Below are positions 22,801 through 36,617 of a DNA stretch of 64,000 nucleotides, in pieces (position 1 is the first letter of the stretch; every line of letters starts with the position of its first letter). The notes below the pieces were generated by a model. The model had not been told where the DNA came from and made no database searches. It was given only the letters and a program-made list of their open reading frames with translations. The position numbers and the translations under genes are program-made. Source of the DNA: Candidula unifasciata (Eukaryota > Mollusca > Gastropoda > Stylommatophora > Geomitridae); the NCBI GenBank assembly GCA_905116865.2, contig CAJHNH020002693.1, positions 139,079 to 203,078 of the forward strand, in the 5' to 3' direction.

Positions 22801-23491
22801 TCAACTTTAAAAAACAAAATTAACAGATTTTAAAAATATAAACACATTTCCTAATGATTTAAAACTAGGAGGCTTGCAAATTGTTTCTGAAATATTTAAA
22901 GCAACAAAAAAAAAAAAAAAAAAAAAAAACATTATTCTAAAATATAAAAACTTTTTTTTTAATAACAGAAATCAGTCCTGGAGAATGCATAAATTGTGCC
23001 AACTTTTTTCTTGTGACATTTCAAGATTCCATTAAATTGCCAAGGAGTTTTAACCTTACATTTTAAGTCTGTTCTTATTGTAATTTACTTTTTTAATCAG
23101 AAATGTGATTAGTCTTTTTCAGTCAAGTTTAACTAAAAAAAATTAAGTATGTGCTATAGTTTCGAATTTTTAGATATCAGTTATGTTCAAATTAGCAGCA
23201 GTTTTAATTAGACCAGTGGTCAGCAAATTGCGTTCGGTTCGTGAACTGCATGCGGCTCCAGTTCTTTAGCCACCAGAGCGTGGTTTGTTTAGTTGGCAAC
23301 AAATCAGTTTTGACACTGAAAAAAGTGGTTTTTGACAGGTTTTTAAAAAGACATTTGGCTCTCAAAAAAACTTTCAATCATCCTGCTGATGATTTTTAGC
23401 TCTTTCGACTAAAGAGTTTGCTGACCACTAAACTAGACAAATATTAATCTAAAATTCCTATTGAAATACAAAGTATACAACTATATACCCC
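22801..23491. other. Intergenic sequence without a gene
   Basis: A/T-rich with a run of about 25 A near 22907-22930. The stretch 23210-23430 contains a short imperfect inverted pair (agaccagtggtcagcaaattgcg and gtttgctgaccact), which may be the ends of a small, eroded MITE. Confidence 0.4.
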
Positions 23492-23710
23492 AAAGGCCCA
23501 GCTCACTAGCGTAGTTGGTTAAACCTGACTGCACGGCGACCGGGTGACAAACTCCTTGTGGTTCGGGTTCACGCCCGGGGCTAGGCAAAAAAGCTACATT
23601 CCTCCCAGATTTACTGCATCTATCATGAAATCAAGGCCCAACGATTGCAATATCTATAGTACTGAGCCAAAGGGTTAACAACTTATGGTTTTTGGATACT
23701 AAAAGAAAAT
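23492..23710 (+). repeat. tRNA-derived SINE, family A
   Basis: Head with tagcgtagttggttaaacc and box B gggttcacgcccg; body and end as in the copy at 1859-2083. Confidence 0.85.
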
Positions 23711-23885
23711 GTAAATTTTACGCCCGTCTCCCCATTAACACACTGCTACACACTCGCTCACTTCTGACTGGACGACATACTGACAAGCTTACTTCTGATA
23801 GGTCGGCCTTGACCGATCCGACTGTCACATAAGGTCATGGGGATATTCCGCACTCGCGCTCATACCGCGTGTTGTATATTTTACC

Positions 23886-24091
23886 ATGCCAGAGCTTTTA
23901 ACACTACTAAAACATTTAGATACTGGGTCTAACACACAACTCCCCCTAGAGAGTGACAAAACCGATGTCACAGGCCGTCTCTTTCTCAGAAATAAAAACA
24001 TAAATACCAAACAAAAACAGACTGCGACACCCATAACCTCTACCCCGGTTGACGAGTTCAACCAGCTTATCAAGGGAGTTGACCTACAACA
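23886..24091 (+). CDS. Hypothetical coding exon, convergent with ARMC3
   Basis: An ATG-led frame whose composition looks protein-like: MPELLTLLKHLDTGSNTQ at the start and TPVDEFNQLIKGVDLQQ before a possible donor (CAG/gtgtgt at 24092). The frame stays open to 24245 without splicing. The 140 bp upstream is richer in CG dinucleotides than its surroundings. It ends near the ARMC3 3' end on the opposite strand. I do not recognise a family, and no partner exon was found, so it may be the first exon of a gene, a retrocopy fragment or chance. Confidence 0.3.
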
Positions 24092-24168
24092 GGTGTGTGT
24101 AAATGGGGAGACCATTATAAAATTCACCCAAATAAAATACCCCAAAGATACAAGTGTTTACTTTCCAT

Positions 24169-24174
24169 TTTATT
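24169..24174 (-). promoter_or_regulatory. Candidate ARMC3 polyadenylation signal (AATAAA)
   Basis: Reads AATAAA on the minus strand, about 90 nt after the ARMC3 stop codon. The position is reasonable for a short 3' UTR. Another AATAAA cannot be excluded. Confidence 0.45.
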
Positions 24175-24262
24175 TTGGATACTTCTTAATGTTGTCTGAG
24201 AAATTATTGTATTGTCCACACCATGTGTTGTATACCAGTGTTTGATGTTGCCAGGTAGAACA

Positions 24263-24373
24263 TCACAACTTCATGTAGCTGATGGCGGCCTGTGTCTCTG
24301 GTACCAGCAAATTTCCGGGTTGATGTACAAGGTCAATGATATACTTCTTGGGTGGGAACTTGGGAGTAATAGG
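24263..24373 (-). CDS. ARMC3: ARMC3 terminal exon 13
   Basis: Acceptor tttcacag ends at 24374. Encodes PITPKFPPKKYIIDLVHQPG, then NLLVPETQAAISYMKL and TGA at 24263-24265. The YIIDLVHQPGNLL block matches the C-terminal strand of the family, and the protein ends within a few residues of the usual point. Confidence 0.93.
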   Translation of the reverse strand, partial: PITPKFPPKKYIIDLVHQPGNLLVPETQAAISYMKL

Positions 24374-27300
24374 CTGTGAAATGCAGAAACATTTAATATG
24401 TCAGCAACAACAAATATTTGTGCGCGCAGTAGGTAAAAGTAAAGTAAAGGACCCTTTTCTACATTTTCAGGTATATTGGGTATATAGGGCTAGACCTATA
24501 TGTTAAAGACCAAATGGCACTCGCTGGGTGATGTGGTCAGCATCGCGCCGGCCACCTTAACTTCCCAGGAATATACCTGGTAGCCACTCAAGGCTGGGTT
24601 GACCTGGGAGCCAAGGTCATTTTTCAAAAATGTTTGCCCCCCCCCCCCCCCCCCCCCCCCCCCTCCCCCAATCAGGACCTGAACCCACGACCTTCCCAAT
24701 CCACAGGTGAGCGTCTAGCCGCTAGACCACTGTGCCTCCCTGTGTGCAATAGATACAAATTATGCATTGGTTTTTTCATTTCTGAGGCTGGCTACATGGA
24801 TAAGAACCATAGATAAGAAAAGAACACCAGGCTCTCATGCTGGAGACCCAATTTCGAATACTTGGTAAGGTTATGGGTTTTCTCTGTTGGGGAAAAATAA
24901 ATCCTAACCTGACCTGCCAGTTCGTGGCAACTGCACAAGCCATGCAGCCCTAAATCCTCCGGCTCAAAGATTCTGCAAAACTGGTATATACAAGCAGTTA
25001 TAAGAGTTTTTTTGGTTTTAATTTTATTTTTATTTATTGCTACTTTTATTATGACTAGCTGTAACACCAACAAAAACAACAACAACAAATAAATCTTGTA
25101 GTAAATAAATTAATTACTAAATAGTTTCTGTATTTCAGTTCAAGAAGTTCATGTTTTGTGCTTCACTATATGTAGTTGTTAACTCTGTTGTCATTCACCT
25201 GAGGAGAGTGAAATACGCTAGACATATCTTGTGCAGTGTATTGTTTGTGTCTTCTTCTTCTTCTGCCTTCTATCCCTCAATGGAGCATACGCCCTCAACC
25301 AACTCATGCCAGACCGTTCTATCCTTCTATAGCTGCCAGCTCTTCACAAGTTCTCCATATCTTTTTAACTTCCCTCTCTTGTTCCTTTCTCCATGTGTTT
25401 TTAGGTCTGCCTTTATTTTTCTAATTTCCAGTAACATGTATTTATCCCAGAAATGTTAGCCGGACATATCCACACAATATAACTATAAGATATTTGCAAC
25501 AACAAAAAAAACAAATGAAGAAGGTTAGACTTTTATTCCAGTATGGGATGCAATGTTTTTGTTATTTTATAGCTGCATGCCGGCTGTTGTCATGGCCCAA
25601 AATATAAATAACTTGAAAATGAAGTTTCTGGGACTTGTGCCCGGGTGATTCTCATCAGAGTAGTGGCACTTTGTGTCACCAGGTGTCACTCCTTTTGTGA
25701 TCCTAGTGGGGGTTTGAACATCAGTCAGTCAATGAAGAGGGGAATTCATCATCATCATGTAGCAGGTCCTTTGCAGAACGTCGCTCTCATCACGGTCTGC
25801 CTGAACGAAACTTAGCCTCTCGCCAGCTCTCCCGCTTATTGTACTTTCATGCTCAAGGAGTCATTTATATCCTGTGCCCATCTTCGTTTTGGTCGACCTC
25901 TTCCCCTCCTTCCGGGTACAGTGCCTTCAGCTTTTATTTTTTTCAATCCGTCGTGGCGCTTGATATGACCAAAATATTTTAGCTTCTGAGACAGGACGCT
26001 GTTTATTAGTCAATCTTTCTTGATGTTCAGATCTTTCAAGATGTCAGTATTTCTCCTCTTCTTTGTCCAAGATATTCTGAGAATCTATAGCACTTCAGCT
26101 CAAAAGCCCCTATTCTCTTTCTTAAGGACTGGGAGATAGTCAACAACCCACATTCGTGTGTTGCTACAGGGAAGATGCATGCTCTCAAAATTCTAATTTT
26201 GATCTCCGTGCTGGTGCTTAAACATAGACTTTGAAGGGAAATAGAGAGTGAAATTACACAGACAGTGGGATGAACTGATTGTGATTGTGAATGAGAGAGC
26301 TACTTAGTGTGAGTTAGTTCAGGGTCTGTACTCTGTTCGGGGATAAAGGACAAAAGAAGAGAAGCAGAAGAAGAAGATACTAACGGTCTTTCTCAAAATC
26401 CAAACAATAAACAGTATGAGATGAACCAGGTTTGTTTAAGCCAGAACGAGACTCAGTCTTATCTCCAGTGCTTCGAGAAAGTAAAGGAAGTAATTCTGCT
26501 ATAACATATATTTTTTATCCAGTAGATTCAGTATATAGCACGTTATTAAAATAACAGACAATGTAAATATTTAGGTAGTATTTAGGCATACACAAAGAAA
26601 ATAAATTATGACACACATTTGCAAGAAACAGCCCTTTTAAAAGCCTTCAAAAATATGGAACTCTAAATTATATAGTTTTAAAACTAAGTTAGGTATTTTC
26701 AATTCTAAATTTTTTTTTTTTTTTTTTTGTAATATTTGCCGGTGAAAACTGGAGAACCACTGAAGACATAAAATAATAGTTCAATGTACTGGAACAAAAA
26801 ATGCATGAGGAAAATGATGAACATTTAATGAAATTAATTTGAGAAAGGTGAAGAAATAACAGACAAGTCTGGACAACCACTGGTTTCAACAGTTATATGA
26901 CAAAGAAGATGGAATGGAATTAGGCACCCTATTAAGAAGCATGTAGAGAATTACCAAACATGCATTGAAATGGAAAACAAGGGAGCTGAGGAAACAAAGG
27001 AGGTACAAGAGAAACTTAAAACAAATGATGAGAGAAGCCAAAGGATGTGGTCTAGATTCCATTCATGATTTCAAAAGGATTGTAAAGGGTAAAACAAAAT
27101 GAATGAATAGACTGCCAGCCCTATCCTATGTGACATATTAATTGCCCAAATTGATGATGATGATGATGATGACAATGACGACGACGATGACGACAACGAT
27201 AATGATGATGATGATAATGACAACAATGATGATGACGCTGATGATAACATGTAAAAAATAGTAGCAACCAAATCATAGAAGTTCTCCAACTCTATTTTTG

Positions 27301-30300
27301 TGACAAAGTCATTGCAAAAACAGTATACAACTGGAAGGGGGGGGGGGACAGAAACTGCATAAAACGTGTGTGAAAACAACAGACAACCAAAGAAGTAATG
27401 TTGGCATTCAAAGAAATACCTTATGACCCATTACAGTTGATAATAAGTTCGGTGGGAGAGTTTCAAAACCAGACTCTTGCTAGAAATGTAAAAGAAAAGT
27501 GACATGATAATCATTCTATAACCTGAAATCAGCTAGCTCATGCTGTGATAAAGATGTTCATTATCATCATCATCATTATTATCATTATCATCACCACCAT
27601 CATCATCCTCATATTCTTCTTCCTCCTCATCATCTTTATCCTCACCTTCTTCATCTTCATTAACATCGCATTCATCTTCAACTCGATATTACACTCTATA
27701 TGATACAATATTATATTCTTGTTGGGGGCATTGGGTCGATTCCACCCCCGCCACCCTTCGCCTAAAAAAATGTGATACCAGAACCCACACTGGTAAACAG
27801 TCATACAAAAAAAAAACCTATAATTTATAAATACTAGAATCATACACACATACACACACAAAAAAAGATTCCATTCTAAAGTTGAGTTTTTTTTGTGTGT
27901 AAACGATATTACAGACCCATTCAGTTTGTTCTGCAAGTCAAAAATTAGGAAAAAACTTCAATAAAGTAAATGTTTAGCTGTATCTGTGATAATCACCCGC
28001 TTTCACTTTATGCATATCAATTATTACTAGCCAGGTAATTACAGTTCCAGCTTCACAGCAAGCAGGTTACCCCCATAGTAGCTCGGGTCCTGTGCCAACA
28101 ACAACAACACCACAGAATGTTCATCACTGTTCCTTGTGAAACAAAGAGACACAGACTGCAGTTTCAGCAAATCCAACAGCATACACACTCATTAAATGCA
28201 TATGGCAGCTACCAGAAGTGCCAATACAAACAGTCCAATTCTAGAAATATGGTTCATCATTGACTGAGGCAGCAGTTACAACAGATCAGTAGCTGCACAT
28301 GCAATTCATTGCACAAGGCACCATAAGTTCTCTCACAACAGGCCACTAAAATTTTTTTACTCTGCAGCTTACAACACAAACCCTGTTGGGCACAGTTGAA
28401 AAGCATCTAAAATTAAATCTGGGGCTCACAGTGTCAAGCCATGCACTCAGCTAATTAGCTAAACGATAAAACTATATGCGTTCAGTCTATATATGAAAGA
28501 AAATGCAACAGTGAACTATTGTCAGATTAAAAAACATGCCACAACTAAAAACAGTAAACCGCCTATCTGCCATACTGACCAAAAGAAAGTCAGGTAATCA
28601 TAGCAAATAGGTACGACAATTGCTCCGTTATCACAAATAACACCTTTTGGAATATTTAAAAAATCGTCATACTTTTTAAAAGATAAAAATAAAGATTTCT
28701 TTCCATGCCAACTTGGCATGCAGGAGCTGCGGCGACAAGCGGTTTAATACTCACCTGCTGGTCCTCAGGTTTGAATGAGTTTGAATTCACATCAATTCAC
28801 ATCATTAATTCGGGTTGACCCGTTTGCTTTGAAGCTGAAACTAGGATTACCAGATTACACAGGCTGGGTCGAATTGGGAACCAAGATAAATTTTGCAAAA
28901 AAAAAATCTGCTTTTATGTGGATTTGAACCCAAGATCTCGGGCTGCAGGACAGTGATGATGATACTGACAGACCATTACTTTTTCAATACCAGGGAATTC
29001 TTAATACAATAAAGTTTTCTTTATATGATCATATTTCTTTTCGCTTTCTATCTCATTTTTCTGTTGTGTTAACCTTTTCTGTCTAAGTTATTATTATAGC
29101 TTCTTCTGGTCTAAGCCATAATTGTCAATGTCCATGAGACAAAAATATTATTGCTCCAAGACATTAAAAATTGTAAACATTAAAAGACATAACACACTTT
29201 AAAAAAAAAAACTATACTGGAGGAAAAGGTCGAAGGCTAGACGGCAAGAGGTAGGCAACGGCACAAGCGGAAGGACAACATCAAGAGATGGACGGGCAGC
29301 AGTTTGAGAGAGTGTACAACCAGGACAAGAGACAGAGCGTGTTGGAGATCTATTGCAGCCAACTTTCACAGTGGAGACGGCACCTGACTGACTGGTTGAT
29401 TAAAAACTTTAGGACAGGCAGTGTAAGTAAGTAAGTTAGTAAAGGTCCCTTTTTCCACGCCTTTAGGCATATTGGGAATATAGGGTTAGATCTGTATTTT
29501 TATAGAACAATCGGCACTTGGTATGTGATGTAGTCAGCATCACACCAGCAGCCTTTACTTCCCAGGACTGCACCTGGTACCCATTCACGGCTGGGTCGAC
29601 CTTGGAGTCAATATCATTTTTGAAAAGAAAAATCAAAGTCAAGCTCTGTCAGGACACGAACCCACGACCTTCCGATCCGCAAGCGGACGTAGATAGACAG
29701 TGTGAAATTAAGAGTTTCTATGTATCGAATCTAGTTCCTCATACTGGGAGAAAAAAAATGGATTGTCTGTTCCCCTAACAAGTACCTTGCAACAAGTGAC
29801 TAATTAAGTTCTTGTCAAAATCAGATGTGAGGGCAGAAAGGCACAGATATCACAGCACTGCTGTGCTGTAAACCACAAAACAATTGGTCAACTACTGTTT
29901 TAGAAGCAGATGCAGAATAATAATTAATAACTGCTAAGAACAACCTGGGACTGAAAATGTAAAGATAAGTTTCAGCTTTTAGACACTTACATCTGCAGAA
30001 TTATCTGGCAGCATAATTTCATTCCAGCCTCTATTGTATTCTCCTCGTACTAGAGAGCAGGGCAAAGCAATGCGATCAGCCAATACCTGTGGACATCAAA
30101 TAACATCATCAGAGCTATATTTAGTTCTACCATACAGCATGATTGGACAACTAGTTTGCAAATTCTTCTTCTTCTACTTCTTCTCTTCTACTTCTTCTCC
30201 TCTTTTTCTTCTTCTTCTTCTTCTTCTTCTTCTTCTCCTTTTTCTTCTTCTTCTTCTTCTTTTTGTTCTTGTTCTTGTTCTTCTTTTTTTTTCTTTCCTA

Positions 30301-33300
30301 CTGTCATGATGTACTCTAGTTTTCTCCTTTTCATCACATGATCAAAGAATGTAGTTTGCCTCTTTCTGATGCGGGCAGTCAGTTCTCTTCATGAGGCAGT
30401 TTCTTTCAAGACATCTTCAGCACTCTTTTTATCTGTCCAGTGTATTCTCATCATTCCTCTATAAAACCACATCTCTGCAGCTTCCAAACTTTTGTTTCAC
30501 TAATCTACCAACTGTCCATGATTCATTTCTGTATATCAAGAAAGGATTTACATAGCTTTTAAGAACTTTCTTTCTCGATGTGGTGGCAACAATGGTCCTG
30601 ATATCCCATGCTGTTATTGTTGAAGACCTTTCTTAACGCAAACTGATCTTGCTAGTCACATTTGCCATCACCATCGGTTGTGATTTCCATGTCACCCTAT
30701 AGATGACATGTAATATAATGCTATCATCTGGAAAAATTGGTTTCATTTTTGTGCCAGGGCACTCTGCGGTAAGAGGGAATGAACGAGCAGATTGGCTTGC
30801 CGGCAGGGCCATGGTAGGTACAGGAAAAGTAATGGGCTGGGTTGACATTCTCAGTGCTCTCAAGGAGACAGGATGAAAAGCTGATTCAGGAGATGACTTT
30901 GAATCAGCAACACTCACAAGGCTACAAGAACTTCAGGTCAAAAGTCAAAAGAGATGTCACCAAACCTTGAACACTATACTGGTAGCCAAAGAAGACTAGT
31001 AAACCAACACAGAACTGGTGTTATCAGTCACCACATGCTGAGGAATATGCTGAAGATGGGATCCGAGCGCTCATGGACTTATCCAATGTGCAATAAGGAT
31101 AATCTGTCAATTAATAGAAACTATTATCTGGAAAAAAGGACAGGTTCTAACAGTAGACCATAACAAAAAGGGTATATTAAATTATATAAGGACTAACCTT
31201 GAACAATAGTGCCCTGTGAATATGTATGCCAGCCTTGATGCGCCCAATGGGTATTACATTTGACTTGAGCTCAAATTTTAGCTGGCTGAGCGGTAGTTCC
31301 CAACAAAAGCTGGCTACTTGAAACTGCTCAATTTTTCCACCCATCTTTTCAGATACAAACCTGATTAGATATTGGTCAAATACCAAAAGTCAAGATCTGT
31401 CATGATTAGTTGATACATTGACTGTAAGTAAAGTAAAAGTAAAGGTCCATTTTTCACGCCTTGTCATAACGTGCGTATGGAAAGAGCACCCCAAATTTTT
31501 ACAGACCAATCGTCACTAGGTGGGAAATGTGGTCAGCAATATGCCGGCCGTCTTTACTACCCCTGGATTACATTGACTATACACAAAGTAAATTATGTTA
31601 GCAGATAATTGGTTAATATATTACACTGACTATACACAAAGTAAGTTATGTTAGCAGCTGATTGGTTGATATATTACACTGACTATACACAAAGTAAATT
31701 ATTTTAGCAGATGATTGGTTGATATATTACACTGACTATACACAAAGTAAGTTATTTTAGCAGATGATTGGTTGATATATTACACTGACTATGCACAAAG
31801 TAAGTTATGTTAGCAGCTGATTGGTTGATATATTACACTCACTATACACAAAGTAAATTATTTTAGCAGATGATTGGTTGATATATTACACTGACTATGC
31901 ACAAAGTAAGTTATGTTAGCAGCTGATTGGTTGATATATTACACTCACTATACACAAAGTAAATTATTTTAGCAGATAATTGGTTAATATATTACACTGA
32001 ATATACACAAAGTAAGTTATGTTAGCAGCTGATTGGTTGATATATTACATTGACTATACACAAAGTAAATTATTTTAGCAGATGATTGGTTGATATATTA
32101 CACTGACTATACACAAAGTAAATTATGTTAGCAGATGATTGGTTGATATATTACACTGACTATATACAAAGTAAATTATGTTAGCAGATGATTGGTTGAT
32201 ATATTGCACTGACTATACACAAAGTAAATTATGTTAGCAGATGATTGGTTAATACATTACACTGACTATACACAAAGTAAATATCATAAGCTTTTAAAAA
32301 CAAATTTCATACTCAGCTAGGGCAGTGACTTGGGATAAGGTGCTAGGAATTGGTAAGATCTTTTCTTTGACCTCCTCAATGTATTTAACAAGGTTTGGAT
32401 CTGGAGGAGGGGTGAAGACAGTTATTTTCAAAGCTTCTTCCTCCAACTTTCTCTGCTCAGCAGCAAGCTTCTCTTCTCTGGCTCTTTCCTCCCTCTCTTT
32501 CTGTGCCTTCAGTCTCCTGTAGAATTGTTCATAGTGATATGGTCAATGAGTGTGAAAGAAAAACTATTTTTATACTAAGCTAATTCTGTGAGTTTTACTT
32601 AAATAATAAGAGGTTAGTTTCGAATCCTTTACAGGGTGTTGCAGAACAAACCCCAACAGCCCCTGGCTGTTGTGTGGTTTTTCTAGGCAAATTTACGTAA
32701 AGTAGTTTGCCATTGCTTTCTGGATGGTCGGCTTTCTTGTTACCACTGTCGAAACCAACGCAAGGCGCATGGCTCGCAGCTGGGATCGAACCCGGCATCC
32801 CGGCATTACGAAGCGTTCGCATCGACTTAGCCACAGAGCCGACACTTAAATAATATCATACACAAAAACATTAATGTTCAGTCCCAATCAATTGTTACTT
32901 TAACCCAGTAAAAAAAGAAAAGGTCCTATTTTCATGCCTTTAGGTGTATAGGGCATATAGGGTTAGACCTATAGTTTTATAGACCAAACGGCACAAGATG
33001 GGAGATGTGGTCAGCATCACACCGGCTGCCTTTACTTCCCAGGACTGTACTCGGTACCCACTCAAGACTGGGTTGACCTGGGAGTCAAGGTCATTTTTAA
33101 AAAAAGTCCAGCTCACTTTAACCCAGGGATGCAATTTTTTTCTTTAAAAAAATAGCCAGTACTCACCACAAAGTGTCTAATGAAAAAAAAAAGTTCTGAT
33201 ACTGACCACAAAGTGTCCATTACAGAAAATTTATATACAAAGTTTTAACTAGATACTCCTTTTCTGTTTCTACTTTTTTTCTCTACTCCTGGAATGCCTC

Positions 33301-36300
33301 GCAGTGTCAGGGCAGGAAGAGATCTTTGTAATGGGCCCTTCTGTTTGCTTCGTACATACTACTTTTCAGTGCCTCTGGTACTTCTGTGGTCCATCTACTG
33401 CGGGGTCGACCTGTGGGTCTATTGCAGCTGTATCTGAATAACATTGCTCTCTGTGGTGCCCTGTCTGATGCCAATCTTGTTACATGGCCAAACCATTTGA
33501 TTCTGTGTACTGGTATTCGTTCTGTGTCGACTCTCCTCCTGATATCATAATTTCTAAGTTGATCTTTCCTCGTTACACCTAGCATAGTACACAAACATTT
33601 CATTTCAGTCGTTACTATTTTCCTTCTGTCTTCTGGAGACAGTGTCCATGTTTGACATTGATAGCAAAGCATCGGTGAGAAATTCGTGTTGAAAAGTGTT
33701 CTGTTGGTGTTATATACACCTTCTAGCATTTCAAAATTGGTGCCATTTGGCCTGCGGTTGGCTTGACTGCATCTTTGCTGAATTTCTTTATTAATTCTTA
33801 GGTCTTCTGAAAAAATGGCTCCATAAATATGTAAAAATCCTTTGCCTGCTTTAACTGGTGTTCAGTTTTGATAATTGTGGTTCTTCCTTTACTGTAGAAT
33901 GTCCTCACTTCTGTTTTGTCTACGTTGATCTTCATATCATAGTTGTCACATTTCTGAGTGGAGTCTACAGATATGTTTTTTTTTAAATTGTAATGCTGTT
34001 GGTGCTATGATTGTCTGTTTATCAGTGAAAATCCATTTTTTTTAGTAATTCTCCTATGTTGTCCATTTTGTTGATGTTAGCTGATTTGCAAATTTGGTTG
34101 ACAAATGTTTCTTATTTTTATGTAATATTTTAACATTTAATTAAATAAATTAGAAAGCTGATTTGAAAAGTTTTAACTAGATAATAAAACTACACCAGAG
34201 CCGTCACTCAAATGTTATTGTGGCAACTATTTAACTCTTTGAGTCCCAGGGGATTTAGCATCACAGGCCCAAGGGGTAGTCAAGAGAGACATAAAATCGG
34301 CGCATCATGCGTTCATTGGGCCTCTAGGTAGGAATCTATGAACGTATGATGCGTTCTTTGGGACTCAAAGAGTTAAGACACATAAAGTTAAATGAAAGCA
34401 GATATAAGAGGTAAACAATTGATGCTTGATTTGTTGGTTGGGACTAAAAAGTTTTAACAAAAAAAAATGTTAATAAAAGTTAGTTAGTTGCCAATCCTTT
34501 AAAGGACATTGCAGAACCAACCCTAGCATGTTGTTGTTTTTCTAGGCAAATTTTATGTTCAATAGTTTGCCATTGCTGTTTCAATCTTCGGCTCTTGGTA
34601 CCATTGTTAAAACCAACTCAAAATGGTCAGCTGCCAATCCTCTGCAGCTGGGATCAAATCCAGCATTACGAAGCGGGTTTGCAATGCATAAGTAACAGAT
34701 CCTAATAAATGTTAATAAACAAGCATTAAATTAACAATACTGGTATACACACACACACACACACACACACACAAATAAACTTAAAAAAAAAGAAAGCAAC
34801 AATTAGCAAAACAACAGTTGCTAAGCATAAAACACACAAATTAGAATTAATAAAAAAAAAAGTGCTACAATAAAAATTAATTGGTCTTAATAAATAAGCA
34901 GCAACAAAAACAAAACAAAAATAGATGCTGTAGAAATATACAACTTATTAAATATATCAGAAACTTTTTTTTTTAAGAAACTAGTCTCATAAAATGTTCC
35001 ATGTTTTGGCTTCCTTGTCTTGTCTTTTATCTCCCATTAAAGCATAGGCCCTCAACAGACTCACTCTGAGCCCTCTGTAGACATGATCGCAATCGACTTG
35101 TTTGTTTTTTTTAGCTAGTTTTATCTAAGTAAGGCAGCCAACATCGTGCCAAACCTGCTTAGTTGACTCTTATGGCAGACACGATAGACTACAATGCTGT
35201 CAGTATTTCCTCAACTGACATCAGTAATACACAGGCATATACTTTTAAGCTGAGGGTTGACTGATTAATTTTTCTGTCAGCACCCAAAAATGTGTATGCA
35301 CACATTCATACATTCATAGTTATTTTAAATCTTTGAGTCCCAGGGGGTTTAGCATCACAGGCCCAGGGGGATAGTAAAGAAAGTAATAAATCGGCGCATC
35401 ATGCATTCATTGGGCTTCTAGGTAGGAACCTATGAACGCATGATGCGTTTCTTGGGACTCAAAGAGTTATTTAAAAAAAAAAAAAATTCACATTAACTAA
35501 TATATGTCTGCACAGAATATTGTTGTAGAAATGAAACTAGAATGAAAGTTGCCATTTAGATAGCCAGATTTGTTTAGTATGTACTGATAAAAATTTAAAA
35601 GTAATTGCTTCAAATATATTTTAATTTGAAAAGCCCACACACACAAAAAAAATAATGTAAAGCAAACATAAATGCAACAAAACTTAAAAAATGCCTAAGA
35701 AGTTAATGTTTTATTCACAGGCTATAGGTTTTTCGCTGTCAGCATACTCCAGTAGAATGTCCGGAGGGATGCCATATGTAATAAAACCATTGATTATACA
35801 CTTGTACATCAGTATCCTGGTCACACAAAAACTCACAGACAATTCCTCCATTTTATTTCCATCCAGTGCAATCCAATTAATATCCTGAATGGTATCCAAT
35901 ATGGCACCTTTGACCCCTCGTCATCTCAGGGTCTCTCTCTTGGACATCCTCATTTCCTCAGTCCATTTGTTTCCCATTTCAGTGTCTGTTTCACAATTTG
36001 CGGTCCACTTTTCCTCAAGATGTTTCCAATATATCATCATCTTCTTTTTCTTATAATTTTTGGTAAAATTAATCTGGTAATCTGGTAATCCTTGTTTCAG
36101 CTTCATAGCAAACGGGTCACCCCATAGTTGCTCCGCTCCTGTACCAACAAAAAAACACATGTTGCTCACAGTGTCACGCCATGCACTCATCAGAAGCTAG
36201 GCGACGAAACTATGGTAAAATTAGATGTCCTGATGTCTCTCTTATTTATCAGTTATACAGATTGAAGATTACAACTGTATTTGACAAATGTAAACTGTGA

Positions 36301-36573
36301 TTCAAACTGAACTGGTAAATAACAACTACATCAAATCCAGGGCAAACAAACTGAAAACATAAAACTAACTCTTCTTCAATTTTCTGGACTTCTAGTTCCT
36401 TGTCCTTTCCTTTTGCACCTTTTGCATAGCTACATCAGAAGACAAAGTTGCAACTCTGATTTATAACTTCTTTGTTTATCAAAGCTAAACAATTTAAGTA
36501 AATGATCAAGCACATGACATTTTGTTTGTATAGGGGAGTGAAACAACTTTATCTCTCTTTTTCTCTCTCTCTT

Positions 36574-36617
<44 letters not shown>

